From positions 94,548 through 158,547 of the forward strand of contig NZ_JARZZP010000005.1 in the NCBI RefSeq assembly GCF_029948085.1: DNA of 64,000 bases, written 5' to 3'. This DNA is from Streptococcus taonis. Its GTDB lineage: Bacteria; Bacillota; Bacilli; Lactobacillales; Streptococcaceae. The position numbers and the translations under genes were made by a program. This document shows, in pieces, positions 50,238-58,015 of this stretch; within the stretch, counting starts at the first letter, position 1, and every line of letters starts with the position of its first letter. The notes below the pieces were generated by a model. That model was given only the letters and a program-made list of their open reading frames with translations, ran no database searches and was not told the origin of the DNA.

Positions 50238-50552
50238 TTATTCTTTTATCATGTCGTCAGCATGTAAAAGGTAATTTGTAAAACCACGAGTGCCGATTTT
50301 GTAGCCCTCTGCGGTAATACGTGGATTGACTAACTTCACACGTTCCTCAAAGCCGAAATGTTTTTCGCCAGCTTCAGCAGGAAGCACCACCACAATATCA
50401 TCTGCTCTTTGAACATCAGAATAGAGATTATAGCTTCTTGATAAGACAGTTAGCCGTCCGTTGATTCTTCGCTGAACGACTTTATCCTCGCCAGCAAATT
50501 CTAAATTGCCGAATGTTTTTTCCATGTTGGGAATCACAAATTTAAGTTCCAT
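50238..50552 (-). CDS. orf23: Tn916 Orf23 (DUF961/YdcP family)
   Basis: 104 aa (MELKFVIPNMEKTFGNLEF; DIVVVLPAEAGEKHFGFEERVKLVNP). Paralogue of Orf22, 15 bases upstream of it. Same likely role in processing or replication of the element. AAAGGATAGG precedes the ATG. First sizeable gene of the transfer operon. Confidence 0.9.
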   Translation of the reverse strand: MELKFVIPNMEKTFGNLEFAGEDKVVQRRINGRLTVLSRSYNLYSDVQRADDIVVVLPAEAGEKHFGFEERVKLVNPRITAEGYKIGTRGFTNYLLHADDMIKE

Positions 50553-50574
50553 ATTTTTACCTATCCTTTCTTTT

Positions 50575-50649
50575 TTATTGGCTGAATGAATGTTTGATGG
50601 TCTTAAAGAGTGGGGAACGACCTTTTGATTCTTGATTTTTTGTTTTCAT
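50575..50649 (-). CDS. orf24: Tn916 orf24, 24-aa peptide
   Basis: 24 aa, basic (MKTKNQESKGRSPLFK, ending SFSQ), with GAAAGGAAGTGAACTT upstream. It leads the transfer gene series next to the element's end. Function unknown. Confidence 0.6.
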   Translation of the reverse strand: MKTKNQESKGRSPLFKTIKHSFSQ

Positions 50650-50682
50650 AAGTTCACTTCCTTTCAAAATCGGGTAAAAAAA

Positions 50683-50714
50683 TAGACACCTCATTTTTTG
50701 AAGTGTCTACCTAT
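50683..50714. terminator. Hairpin upstream of orf24
   Basis: TAGACACCTC/GAAGTGTCTA with an A/T-rich loop. It may shield the transfer operon from outside transcription. Confidence 0.6.
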
Positions 50715-50793
50715 TAAATATTCAAATTTTATTGGAAGTATCTTTATATCTTCACTTTTCAAGGATAAATCGTCGTATCAAAGCTCATTCATA

Positions 50794-50815
50794 AGTAGTA
50801 AATTAGTAGTAAATT
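50794..50815. repeat. Int arm-binding repeats (DR-2 type), orf24 end
   Basis: Two exact, adjacent copies of AGTAGTAAATT; the counterpart of the pair at 27722-27743. Confidence 0.8.
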
Positions 50816-50892
50816 GAGTGGTTTTGACCTTGATAAAGTGTGATAAGTCCAGTTTTTATGCGGATAACTAGATTTTTATGCTATTTTTATAT

Positions 50893-50928
50893 AAAAAAAT
50901 TTATATAATTGTTTGAAAACACAAACTA
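50893..50928 (+). repeat. Right part of the interrupted terminator/promoter module
   Basis: A7 followed by TTTATATAATTGTTTGAAA and CACAAACTA; matches 26584-26620 except for one A and one T/C change. Marks the chromosomal side of the element junction. Confidence 0.88.
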
Positions 50929-50992
50929 TAAATGATAAAATGGTATAAAATAACAATATAATAAATATTTTAATAATTTAGGAGAATATAGA

Positions 50993-51880
50993 ATGAAAAG
51001 AATAGTTTTGACTTCTGTTGTTTTACTATCGTTGCTGACATCAGTTGGTTGCTCGAAACATAAGGAAGAGGCGAAAGTAACTGAACCTGTAACGACTGAA
51101 CAGACTACGCAGGATAATACAAAATTGTACAAGGAAGCTGGTTTACTTACTTTTAGAAACGAAAAGCAACTTGAACTTGGAGAACTGGATTCCAAATCTC
51201 GTGCAACTTATGCTCACATTCAGCTAAAAGATAGTGATGAGCCTAAAGAAAAGAGAGAAGCTAAATTAACCTTTGATCCAGTTGGATGGCATAACTATAA
51301 ATTTTACTACGGAGATGGTTCTAAAGAGGCTTGGCTGATGAATCGCGGTCATTTAGTTGGGTATCAATTTAGTGGACTTAACGATGAAGGCCGTAATCTA
51401 GTTCCTATGACAGCCTGGTTAAATACAGGTGCCTTTACTGGAACGGATGACAAAAATCAAAGTAGCATGCTCTATTATGAAAATGGACTTGATTCATGGC
51501 TTGCAAATCATCCAAACTATTACCTTGACTATAAGGTGACAGCTGTCTATAAGGATAATGAATTGATTCCAAGACAGATTATCTTACAGTATGTAGGGAT
51601 TGATTCGGATGGGAATTTACTCGAGATTAAATTAGGTAGTAGTAAGGAAAAACTTGATAAGTATTCCGTGACCCATGTAACTTTAGAGAATGTTTCAGCA
51701 AATGCAGAGATAAATTATGCTGACGGTACTGCAAAGAACACAGTCAAATCAGCTGAGGAACGCGCCGCTGAGCAAAAGGCAGCCGAGGAAAAAGCTAAGA
51801 AAGAGGCTGAAGAAAAAGAAGCGCAAGAAAAAGCTAAAAAAGAAGCAGAAGAGAAGGCTAAAGAAGAACAGACACAGTAG
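50993..51880 (+). CDS. DNA/RNA non-specific endonuclease lipoprotein, ended by an internal TAG
   Basis: 295 aa to the first stop. A lipoprotein signal (lipobox TSVGC, C20) is followed by the nuclease domain (about 65-245): the NRGH active-site motif is at 117-120 (H120), with LNTGAF.GTDDKNQ and an Asn-rich metal site nearby. A Lys/Glu/Ala-rich helix follows. Such surface nucleases digest extracellular DNA. At 51878 TAG interrupts the frame, but another 48 codons stay open in the same frame to 52027. The nuclease domain itself is whole. AGGAGAATA precedes the ATG. Confidence 0.88.
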   Translation: MKRIVLTSVVLLSLLTSVGCSKHKEEAKVTEPVTTEQTTQDNTKLYKEAGLLTFRNEKQLELGELDSKSRATYAHIQLKDSDEPKEKREAKLTFDPVGWHNYKFYYGDGSKEAWLMNRGHLVGYQFSGLNDEGRNLVPMTAWLNTGAFTGTDDKNQSSMLYYENGLDSWLANHPNYYLDYKVTAVYKDNELIPRQIILQYVGIDSDGNLLEIKLGSSKEKLDKYSVTHVTLENVSANAEINYADGTAKNTVKSAEERAAEQKAAEEKAKKEAEEKEAQEKAKKEAEEKAKEEQTQ

Positions 51881-52027
51881 GAAACTGAAGCACCAGCACC
51901 AGCAGAAGAAGAATCACAAAGTAGTAATACAGGTGGCTACTTTAGAGATAGAAATGGACGATGGCATCGACCAAATGGAAAGTTTGCCTCTAAAAAGGAA
52001 ATTAGAGAAGCTGGGTTGCAATGGTGA
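51881..52027 (+). pseudogene. Detached C-terminal tail of the nuclease lipoprotein
   Basis: In-frame continuation after TAG: ETEAPAPAEEESQSS, then GGYFRDRNGRWHRPNG and KKEIREAGLQW before TGA. The YFRDRNGRW..NGKFASK part looks like a conserved C-terminal motif, so the intact protein was probably 344 residues and the TAG (perhaps from CAG) is recent. Confidence 0.8.
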
Positions 52028-52066
52028 TAGTTTTTAAAGCTATATAAATCAGAATAATCACAGTCA

Positions 52067-52092
52067 AAAAGCCGTTGAAAAACGGTTTTTTG
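52067..52092 (+). terminator. Intrinsic terminator after the nuclease gene
   Basis: AAAAGCCGTT/AACGGTTTTTT hairpin with GAAA loop. Confidence 0.88.
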
Positions 52093-52134
52093 TTATAATT
52101 AAATTAAGATTCATAGATAACAAAGGAGAAAAAC

Positions 52135-52371
52135 ATGACATTCGAAGAAATTTTGCCTGGACTAAAGGCTAAGAAAAAATATGTACGTACTGGCTGGGGT
52201 GGGGATGAAAACTATGTCCAGCTTTTTGATACCATCGAACAAAATGGGGTCGCCCTTGAAGTGACACCCTATTTCCTCATCAATGTATCTGGTGAAGGAG
52301 AAGGTTTTTCTATGTGGAGTCCGACACCATGTGATGTCCTAGCGACGGATTGGGTGGAAGTCCATGACTAA
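52135..52371 (+). CDS. DUF2829 (Tad2-like) protein
   Basis: 78 aa: FEEILPGLKAKKKYVRTGW near the N-terminus, a central strand region, and FSMWSPTPCDVLATDWVEV at the end. This is the DUF2829 pattern, the fold shared with the phage protein Tad2, which sequesters the cyclic nucleotide signal of Thoeris defence. The chromosomal role is unknown. AAAGGAG precedes the ATG; its stop overlaps the next start by eight bases, so it is coupled to the SDR gene. Confidence 0.8.
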   Translation: MTFEEILPGLKAKKKYVRTGWGGDENYVQLFDTIEQNGVALEVTPYFLINVSGEGEGFSMWSPTPCDVLATDWVEVHD

Positions 52372-53062
52372 ACGTGTCTTAGTTACGGGCGTTAGTTCAG
52401 GGATTGGTCTGACTCAAGCTCGATTCTTTTTAGAGAATGGTTATCAGGTTTTTGGTGTGGATCAGGGTGAAAAGCCTGCCTTACAAGGTGACTTTCACTT
52501 TCTACAACGTGATTTAACACTGGATTTAGAACCTATTTTTGACTGGTGCACTCAGGTGGATATTTTATGTAATACGGCAGGTGTATTGGATGACTACAAG
52601 CCCTTACTAGAACAATCTGCCCAAGAAATCCAAGAGATTTTTGAAATCAATTACGTAACTCCAGTAGAGTTGGCCCGCTATTATCTGACTCAAATGTTGG
52701 AAAGCAAGAGAGGAATCATCATCAATATGTGCTCCATTGCCTCAAGTCTGGCAGGCGGAGGTGGGCACGCCTATACCTCTTCTAAACACGCCTTGGCTGG
52801 ATTTACCAAGCAATTAGCTCTGGACTATGCAGAAGAAGGTATCCAGGTCTTTGGAATCGCACCAGGTGCAGTTAAGACGGGTATGACGGCAGCTGACTTT
52901 GAACCAGGTGGTTTGGCGGACTGGGTAGCTAGTGAAACACCCATCAAACGCTGGATAGAACCAGAAGAAGTAGCAGAGATTAGCCTTTTCTTAGCAAGTG
53001 GAAATGCATCTGCCATGCAAGGGCAAATTCTCACTATTGATGGTGGTTGGTCTTTGAAGTAA
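52364..53062 (+). CDS. Short-chain dehydrogenase/reductase (FabG-like)
   Basis: 232 aa Rossmann enzyme. Nucleotide-binding TGVSSGIG (about 8-15), catalytic Ser in MCSIASS, and YTSSKHA carries the Tyr/Lys pair (about 139-143). GGWSLK is a typical end. Annotated relatives are called 3-oxoacyl-ACP reductases, but fatty-acid genes are not nearby, so the substrate is open. Starts within the DUF2829 gene. Confidence 0.92.
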   Translation: MTKRVLVTGVSSGIGLTQARFFLENGYQVFGVDQGEKPALQGDFHFLQRDLTLDLEPIFDWCTQVDILCNTAGVLDDYKPLLEQSAQEIQEIFEINYVTPVELARYYLTQMLESKRGIIINMCSIASSLAGGGGHAYTSSKHALAGFTKQLALDYAEEGIQVFGIAPGAVKTGMTAADFEPGGLADWVASETPIKRWIEPEEVAEISLFLASGNASAMQGQILTIDGGWSLK

Positions 53063-53098
53063 TATAGTTGATATTCAGTGAATATGTGGAGGTAAGCT

Positions 53099-53434
53099 AT
53101 GAAAAGAGATGAGTTTGGATTTGTCTTGCCCAATCTCTACTATCAGTTTTTAATGGAGTGGGAAGATATTGACCCCTATGAAATTGGAGATTCAGGCATC
53201 TGTTTGTATGCTAAGGAGGATCTTCAAGAGCGTAATGAGACTTATCAGATTGAGGAAGTAGAGCCAGATTACTTTATGATTGGACAGGAAGGAGATTTGG
53301 CTTACTTTATCAAGAAAAATTCTGATGATTGCATTTATGAAAATGACTTGGGAGCTATAGGTTCCTTAGAAATGCAAAAAGTTGCTAAAAACGTAAATGA
53401 CTTTATTGATAAGGTATTGGAAGAAGAATTGTAG
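53099..53434 (+). CDS. SUKH/SMI1-KNR4-like small protein
   Basis: 111 aa, acidic. LPNLYYQFLMEWEDIDPYE at the start and the DLGAIGSLEMQKVAKNVNDFIDKVL end resemble the SUKH (SMI1/KNR4) superfamily, many of whose bacterial members are immunity proteins against polymorphic toxins. A GGAGGTAAGCT site precedes the ATG. Lies in a series of similar small genes with no toxin beside them. Family assignment is by eye. Confidence 0.6.
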   Translation: MKRDEFGFVLPNLYYQFLMEWEDIDPYEIGDSGICLYAKEDLQERNETYQIEEVEPDYFMIGQEGDLAYFIKKNSDDCIYENDLGAIGSLEMQKVAKNVNDFIDKVLEEEL

Positions 53435-53453
53435 AAAACTGAAGGGAGAAATC

Positions 53454-53873
53454 ATGTTTAGAGTGCTAGATGCAGATTCACCGATTTCAAAAGAAGACCT
53501 TTTACAATTTGAGGAGATTCTTGGAAAGAAATTGCCAAAAACTATGTTGGATTTTTATCTCAAGCACAACGGTGGTCAGCCCCAAGTAAGTGGTGTCCAC
53601 GATGAACATCACCTCTTTCCTTTCAATTCCTTTAATTCACTTGAGGAGATGAGGAAGTCTCTTACATGGTTTGATGATGAGGTGGTACCTGCGGGATTTA
53701 AGGCAACAGACCTTCTCCATTTCGCCTATGATCCTGGTTCTGGCAACTATGCACTTTCTCTAAGGGCAGAGGATTATGGCAAGGTGTACTTCTATGTTCT
53801 AGAAGAAACAGCCGAGATCTACGGTCAATGGGCTTCTTTTGAGGAATTTTTGAACTCTTTTGTTGAAGAGTGA
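53454..53873 (+). CDS. SMI1/KNR4 (SUKH) family protein
   Basis: 139 aa from the ATG at 53454 (GAAGGGAGAAATC upstream). Shows the SUKH pattern: LLQFEEILGKKLPKTMLDFYLKHNGG (about 14-39), LLHFAYDPGSGNYALSL (about 84-100) and a C-terminal FEEFLNSFVEE. Superfamily members are frequent immunity proteins of toxin loci, and regulators in fungi. Neighbouring genes are of the same sort. Confidence 0.82.
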   Translation: MFRVLDADSPISKEDLLQFEEILGKKLPKTMLDFYLKHNGGQPQVSGVHDEHHLFPFNSFNSLEEMRKSLTWFDDEVVPAGFKATDLLHFAYDPGSGNYALSLRAEDYGKVYFYVLEETAEIYGQWASFEEFLNSFVEE

Positions 53874-53891
53874 GATTAAAAAGGAGACGGG

Positions 53892-54223
53892 ATGCGAAAA
53901 CACCAAGAACTTTCACTAGAGCAGATAATTGAGCAGGTGCGCGTAGATCAATTGGTATCAGATGATTTTTGCCTTTATGGCAAGGAGAACTGAAACTGGA
54001 TAGCCTTTATTGGGTATCAGAGTATCCGGATGTCGTGGAAGACAGTGATGTCTATCCTGCTGATGCATCGGAGCAAGATCTCCAGCTAGTCTACTATGGA
54101 GAGCAGTTGATTGACGTTCTTGCAGTCGCACTTGAAGAAAAAACAGATGCAAGTCTCCAAGACTTGGTCGAAACTTTGAATTATTATAATCAGTACGATA
54201 GCTTTATGAACTTTGAAAGCTAG
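53892..54223 (+). pseudogene. DUF7716-like small protein, frameshifted
   Basis: The ATG at 53892 (AAGGAGACGGG) starts MRKHQELSLEQIIEQVRV and reaches a stop at 53993. The rest continues in another frame from about 53969: LWQGELKLDSLYWVSEYPD to YDSFMNFES and TAG at 54223. The lesion lies between 53960 and 53993. The combined sequence is like short acidic proteins (DUF7716) of immunity-type loci; I hold that name loosely. Confidence 0.65.
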
Positions 54224-54284
54224 TAAGCATACTAGATTTATGCAGTTTCATTGATAATTAACAAATACAATAAGGAGTTAAGAA

Positions 54285-54656
54285 ATGATAGATTACGAAA
54301 ACATAAATGAAAAAATTGCCCCTTTTAGCCTGCTTGTATATGATGAGGATCCTAAAAATGTTCGAGGGTCACTCATTTATTACCCTGATGGAGAATACAG
54401 ACAGGAAGTGTTTGATACTCGAGAAGACGAAGGAGCCGAAGGAAATGGCTACGATTGGGAATCGCTAGCTTTGGTATTTTTGGAGGAAAAAATGCCTGAA
54501 TTAAGCGATGCTATCGACTTTGATCCTGAAGGAAGTATGTTTTGTGCCTATTCTTCCAAGGTGGACGCCTTGGCTAAATTCTCTTTAGAATTTAAAGAAT
54601 TTTGCGATGATATCGAAGCAATGAAAGACTTGTTCAGTCGAGCAGAGTTGGATTAG
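54285..54656 (+). CDS. Immunity protein Imm51-like
   Basis: 123 aa, acidic: APFSLLVYDEDPKNVRG at the N-terminus and the central GNGYDWESLALVFLEEKMPEL, a pattern I associate with the Imm51 family of polymorphic-toxin immunity proteins. AAGGAGTTAAGA precedes the ATG. No toxin is adjacent. The name rests on pattern memory, not a search. Confidence 0.65.
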   Translation: MIDYENINEKIAPFSLLVYDEDPKNVRGSLIYYPDGEYRQEVFDTREDEGAEGNGYDWESLALVFLEEKMPELSDAIDFDPEGSMFCAYSSKVDALAKFSLEFKEFCDDIEAMKDLFSRAELD

Positions 54657-54706
54657 TTGACTAAAATCTCTTTAAATTTTTTAAAAAAGAATAGAAAGGA
54701 TTTCAA

Positions 54707-55311
54707 ATGAAGCCACCAGAAGTAGTTGAACAACTGGAAAATCATCCAGACTACATCTCTATTTAGATAAAATATTAAAAAAGAATAAAAAAAACCAAGC
54801 TAGCTATCTCGAGTCGCTGAATCATCTGGCCTATCTACTTTATCTGGATGGTCAAGAGGAAATTGCTAAGAAATTATTGGAGAGTGTCATACAAGTCCCA
54901 TTTGAAGGAAATTATAACACTTGGACTTTTGTTGATAGTTCTCTGGTTTTATTAGCCTATCTGGAAAGAGAAAAAGAAAATCAGGTATTCGTCTATAAAA
55001 AGCTCCTTTTGTCTCCGTTAGAACAAGGGGAGGAATCAACTCAAAAAATAAGAAGGAGAGTTCATCAGAGATTTTTGAATGGTGATAGCTTGGAGCAAAA
55101 GCTTGCAAAAATCGAGCAAGCTTCAAGTCCTGAATCGGAAATGGAACGCCGTTTGCTATACTTGACAGATTTATTGAAAATTCACCTCTTTATTGCTGAG
55201 TCAACGTGTGAAGAGACAGATATCCAAGCAAGAATCGAAGAGAATATAGAGATACTAAAGAAGTATATTAAGGAGCATGAGATCTATAGCCTCTTTCCTT
55301 TTAAGGGATAA
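54707..55311 (+). pseudogene. DUF6707-like helical protein, frameshifted
   Basis: Starts MKPPEVVEQLENHPDYIS at 54707 (GAAAGGATTTCAA upstream) and meets TAG at 54763. One added T in the TCTATTTAG at 54758-54766 restores SYLDKILKKNKKNQASYLES and the rest in the other frame to 55311 (202 codons). The helical repeat look (LAYLLYLDGQEEIAKKLLESV) suits TPR-like DUF6707 proteins. An internal part could be translated from the GTG/ATG near 54877. Confidence 0.7.
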
Positions 55312-55350
55312 GGTGTTCTAGCAATCTTGGACTTTTAGAAAGAGTGGAAA

Positions 55351-55830
55351 ATGGAAATCAAACATCACTTTGGTGTCTACGGAATCTGTCTTCAAGACGG
55401 GAAATTGCTTTGCATTGAGAAAACGAGAGGGCCTTATCAGCATCGTTTTGATTTACCTGGTGGTAGTCAGGAACTCGGTGAGGGTTTGACAGAAACCCTC
55501 AAGAGAGAAGTTCTGGAAGAAACAGGATATACACTTAACAGTTACTCAAATCCTAGGATTTATGATGTGCTGGTTCAAGAAGAAGGGCAAGACTTCGCAG
55601 TACATCATATCATGGCCTTTTATGATATAGTACTTGATTTAGAAGGCTCTCAAAAATCCCTTCCTCATGAAGTTCTTGATGGAAGTAACGATTCAGCAAA
55701 GGCAATTTGGCTTCCTCTTGAGCAAATTACCCAAGAAAATGCCTCACCCTTAGTATTGAAGGTGAAGGCAGAGTTATTAGGATTTCCAGAATTAGAACGG
55801 ACAAGCTATAGTAATTGGAAGGTGAAGTAG
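55351..55830 (+). CDS. NUDIX hydrolase
   Basis: 159 aa. The Nudix box GGSQELGEGLTETLKREVLEETGY (about 35-58) is complete: G, E, then REVLEETG. It hydrolyses a nucleoside diphosphate linked to another group; the substrate cannot be told. It is eight bases before the acetyltransferase gene, so they are co-transcribed. Confidence 0.92.
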   Translation: MEIKHHFGVYGICLQDGKLLCIEKTRGPYQHRFDLPGGSQELGEGLTETLKREVLEETGYTLNSYSNPRIYDVLVQEEGQDFAVHHIMAFYDIVLDLEGSQKSLPHEVLDGSNDSAKAIWLPLEQITQENASPLVLKVKAELLGFPELERTSYSNWKVK

Positions 55831-55837
55831 GGGGATA

Positions 55838-56566
55838 ATGGAACTATTTAAAACATGGAAGAAAAATATGGTTTTCTATGGTCTTAAATCTCAAATCGGA
55901 ACTGTCTACCGAAACAGTGATAGGACAACAAGCTTTTATGATGTTGGGAATTTTCTATACCTAGCAGGAGAGTTGAATTCCAGATTTTGGGAAGATTTTG
56001 TTAGGCAATATGGTTTAGATTATAAGATTATTATTTCAGAAAATACCAATTGGCAAGATTTTCTGCATCAGAAAGTGGAGCTAATTTCTTTTACTCGCTA
56101 TTCTTTTAAGGATAAGGCAAATTTTCAAGTTGAATTTCTAAATGATCTAGTTAGTCATTTAGAGGAAGGTTACAATATTGTGCCTATTGATAATCATATT
56201 TATAACTGCTTTTTTGAGGAAGAATGGTCACAAGATTTAAAGGGAGATTTTGAGTCTTATCAGGATTTTTCTTTAAAAGGTGGATTTGGCTTTGTGGTTC
56301 TTAAAAATAAAGAACTGATTGCTGGGATTTCCTCAGGGTTAGTTTACCGTGGAGCAGTTGAAGTGGAAGTTGCAACTAGACCAAACGAACAAGGGAATGG
56401 CTTTGCTAAAAAGCTTGGTGCTGCAATGATTCTAGAGAGTTTAAATAGGGATATATTTCCTCTTTGGGATGCTCATAACGAGGCTTCCAAAAAAGTAGCA
56501 GAATTTTTAGGATATGAGTTAGTTGAACCTTATGAAGCTTTTGAACTAGATGAAAGCGTCATATAA
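55838..56566 (+). CDS. GNAT family N-acetyltransferase
   Basis: 242 aa. The N-terminal 130 residues have no clear motif. The C-terminal GNAT fold shows VEVEVATRPNEQGNGFAKKLGAAM (about 170-193), the acetyl-CoA pyrophosphate loop, followed by LWDAHNEASKKVAEFLGYE. Similar two-part acetyltransferases (GNAT_acetyltr_2/3) occur in Firmicutes. Substrate unknown. Confidence 0.88.
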   Translation: MELFKTWKKNMVFYGLKSQIGTVYRNSDRTTSFYDVGNFLYLAGELNSRFWEDFVRQYGLDYKIIISENTNWQDFLHQKVELISFTRYSFKDKANFQVEFLNDLVSHLEEGYNIVPIDNHIYNCFFEEEWSQDLKGDFESYQDFSLKGGFGFVVLKNKELIAGISSGLVYRGAVEVEVATRPNEQGNGFAKKLGAAMILESLNRDIFPLWDAHNEASKKVAEFLGYELVEPYEAFELDESVI

Positions 56567-56601
56567 TGATATCTGATATTGTATCTATTAAGACGAGGTG
56601 A

Positions 56602-57456
56602 ATGGACATGCAAAACCAACTAGCTCTTAGTGGAGAAAAAATTATTGAAAAAGTTTATCCCCATTTATTGCACCACGTCGGTTTGATTCGTGGGGAATAC
56701 TTGCTAAGAGAGCTTAATCAAAACATCCTGTTACCAAGTTGTCAGCAATTTGTAAAAGATTATCTAGACACTATTTGCCATTTGTACTCAGATGAAGAAG
56801 TCTGGTATCGCTTTTCAGAGTTAACAAATACAGAAGCAAATAGTCTAGACGGGACTAAAGAGTATTTTGACGAACGCCACCCATTATTTGGATACAGAGG
56901 GACTAGGCGTTTATTGGCGTGTCCAGATGAATTTCAGGCTGAGGCACATGTTGTTACAGAAGTTTATCAAACTAATCCCAATTTGTCTGTTATTTTTCCT
57001 TTTGTCAATGATGCCGACCAATTAAAACAAGTTATTAGAGTGTTACGTCAGTATGGTTTTACTGGAAAAGTTAGCACGATGATTGAATTACCGTCAGCTT
57101 ATTTTGACTTGGACAGGATACTGGAAACTGGTATTTCAAAGATTGTAGTTGGAATGAATGATTTGACTTCCTTTGTTTTTGCCACTGTGAGAAATAGTCA
57201 ATGGCACGATATGGAAAGTCCAATAATGTTAGATATGCTGAGACAGATGCAGGATAAAGCAAGGACGAAAAAGATAGATTTCGCTGTAGCAGGTTATCTG
57301 AATGCTTCTTTCATACAAAAAATGAATCAGATGGGGATTGAGTGCATTATCCACTACAGTTCTATTCCGGAGATTTTTAATTTAGAGATTGACCATCCAG
57401 ATCATCTCAAACGTGTAAAAGAAGAAAGTAAAAAAATACAAAGGAGCAACCCATGA
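56602..57456 (+). CDS. Free-standing PEP-utiliser C-terminal (TIM-barrel) domain
   Basis: 284 aa (or 282 from the ATG at 56608). Resembles only the PEP-binding barrel of PEP synthase and PTS enzyme I: HPLFGYRGTRRL (arginine loop, about 93-104), IFPFVND, TMIELPSAYFDLD (metal-binding Glu) and VVGMNDLTSFVFATVRN (N-D pair and Arg). The final proton-donor cysteine segment of those enzymes is replaced by HYSSIPEIF. The swivelling phosphohistidine and ATP-binding domains are absent. Overlaps the next gene by four bases. Role unknown: perhaps a PEP/pyruvate-binding protein or lyase. Confidence 0.75.
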   Translation: MDMQNQLALSGEKIIEKVYPHLLHHVGLIRGEYLLRELNQNILLPSCQQFVKDYLDTICHLYSDEEVWYRFSELTNTEANSLDGTKEYFDERHPLFGYRGTRRLLACPDEFQAEAHVVTEVYQTNPNLSVIFPFVNDADQLKQVIRVLRQYGFTGKVSTMIELPSAYFDLDRILETGISKIVVGMNDLTSFVFATVRNSQWHDMESPIMLDMLRQMQDKARTKKIDFAVAGYLNASFIQKMNQMGIECIIHYSSIPEIFNLEIDHPDHLKRVKEESKKIQRSNP

Positions 57457-57893
57457 CACCGCAAGAAATGTGGAATATCTACAAGAAAATCAATCCCTCT
57501 ATCGGAGATGAAATCGACGCTTGGGCCTTTGGAGTGGAACCAGACCTTTTAGCTGATTTGGTGTTTAAAGGTGAAAAGACGGCAACAGCCTCTGCCTACG
57601 ACCTCTATGCAGTAGAGGACGAACCCCTTCCCCGAGAAGGGATCTTTGATGTTATTTTAGACAGTAAGGATCAAGCTATCTGCATTATTGAAATTACAAA
57701 GGTTTCCGTTCAGCCTTTCTATCAAGTGTCAGCCGACCATGCCTACAAGGAAGGAGAAGGCGATAAATCCTTAGACTACTGGCGTCAAGTTCATGAAGAC
57801 TTTTTCAAAGACTGGTTAGGAGAAGCAGGTCTGACTTTTACACCTGACAGCAAGGTTGTTTTGGAAGAGTTTCGCAAGGTCTACCCTCTGTAG
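57453..57893 (+). CDS. ASCH domain protein
   Basis: 146 aa. The ASCH (PUA-like) pattern is WAFGVEPDLLADLVFKGEKTATAS (about 23-46), with DVILDSKDQAICIIEITKV and a final FFKDWLGEAG. Related proteins bind RNA or modified nucleosides, and some hydrolyse N4-acetylcytidine. ATG overlaps the stop of the PEP-domain gene, so the pair is coupled. Confidence 0.88.
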   Translation: MTPQEMWNIYKKINPSIGDEIDAWAFGVEPDLLADLVFKGEKTATASAYDLYAVEDEPLPREGIFDVILDSKDQAICIIEITKVSVQPFYQVSADHAYKEGEGDKSLDYWRQVHEDFFKDWLGEAGLTFTPDSKVVLEEFRKVYPL

Positions 57894-57907
57894 ACTACTA
57901 GTAAGAA

Positions 57908-57942
57908 GAAAGTTTTGGAAATCACCGTCCAAAGCTTTTTTC
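57908..57942 (+). terminator. Intrinsic terminator after the ASCH gene
   Basis: GTTTTGGA/TCCAAAGC hairpin with T6. Confidence 0.75.
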
Positions 57943-58015
57943 TGACTTAAAATATGATAAAATAGGTATGTTTGAACTAGAGCATTTGCTCAGAAATATA
58001 GAATAGGAGAAAATG

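Noticed and set aside
51717..52037. 106-codon Lys/Arg-rich frame in the nuclease 3' region
   Set aside because: Off-frame reading of a Lys/Glu-rich repeat; the in-frame continuation explains the sequence better.
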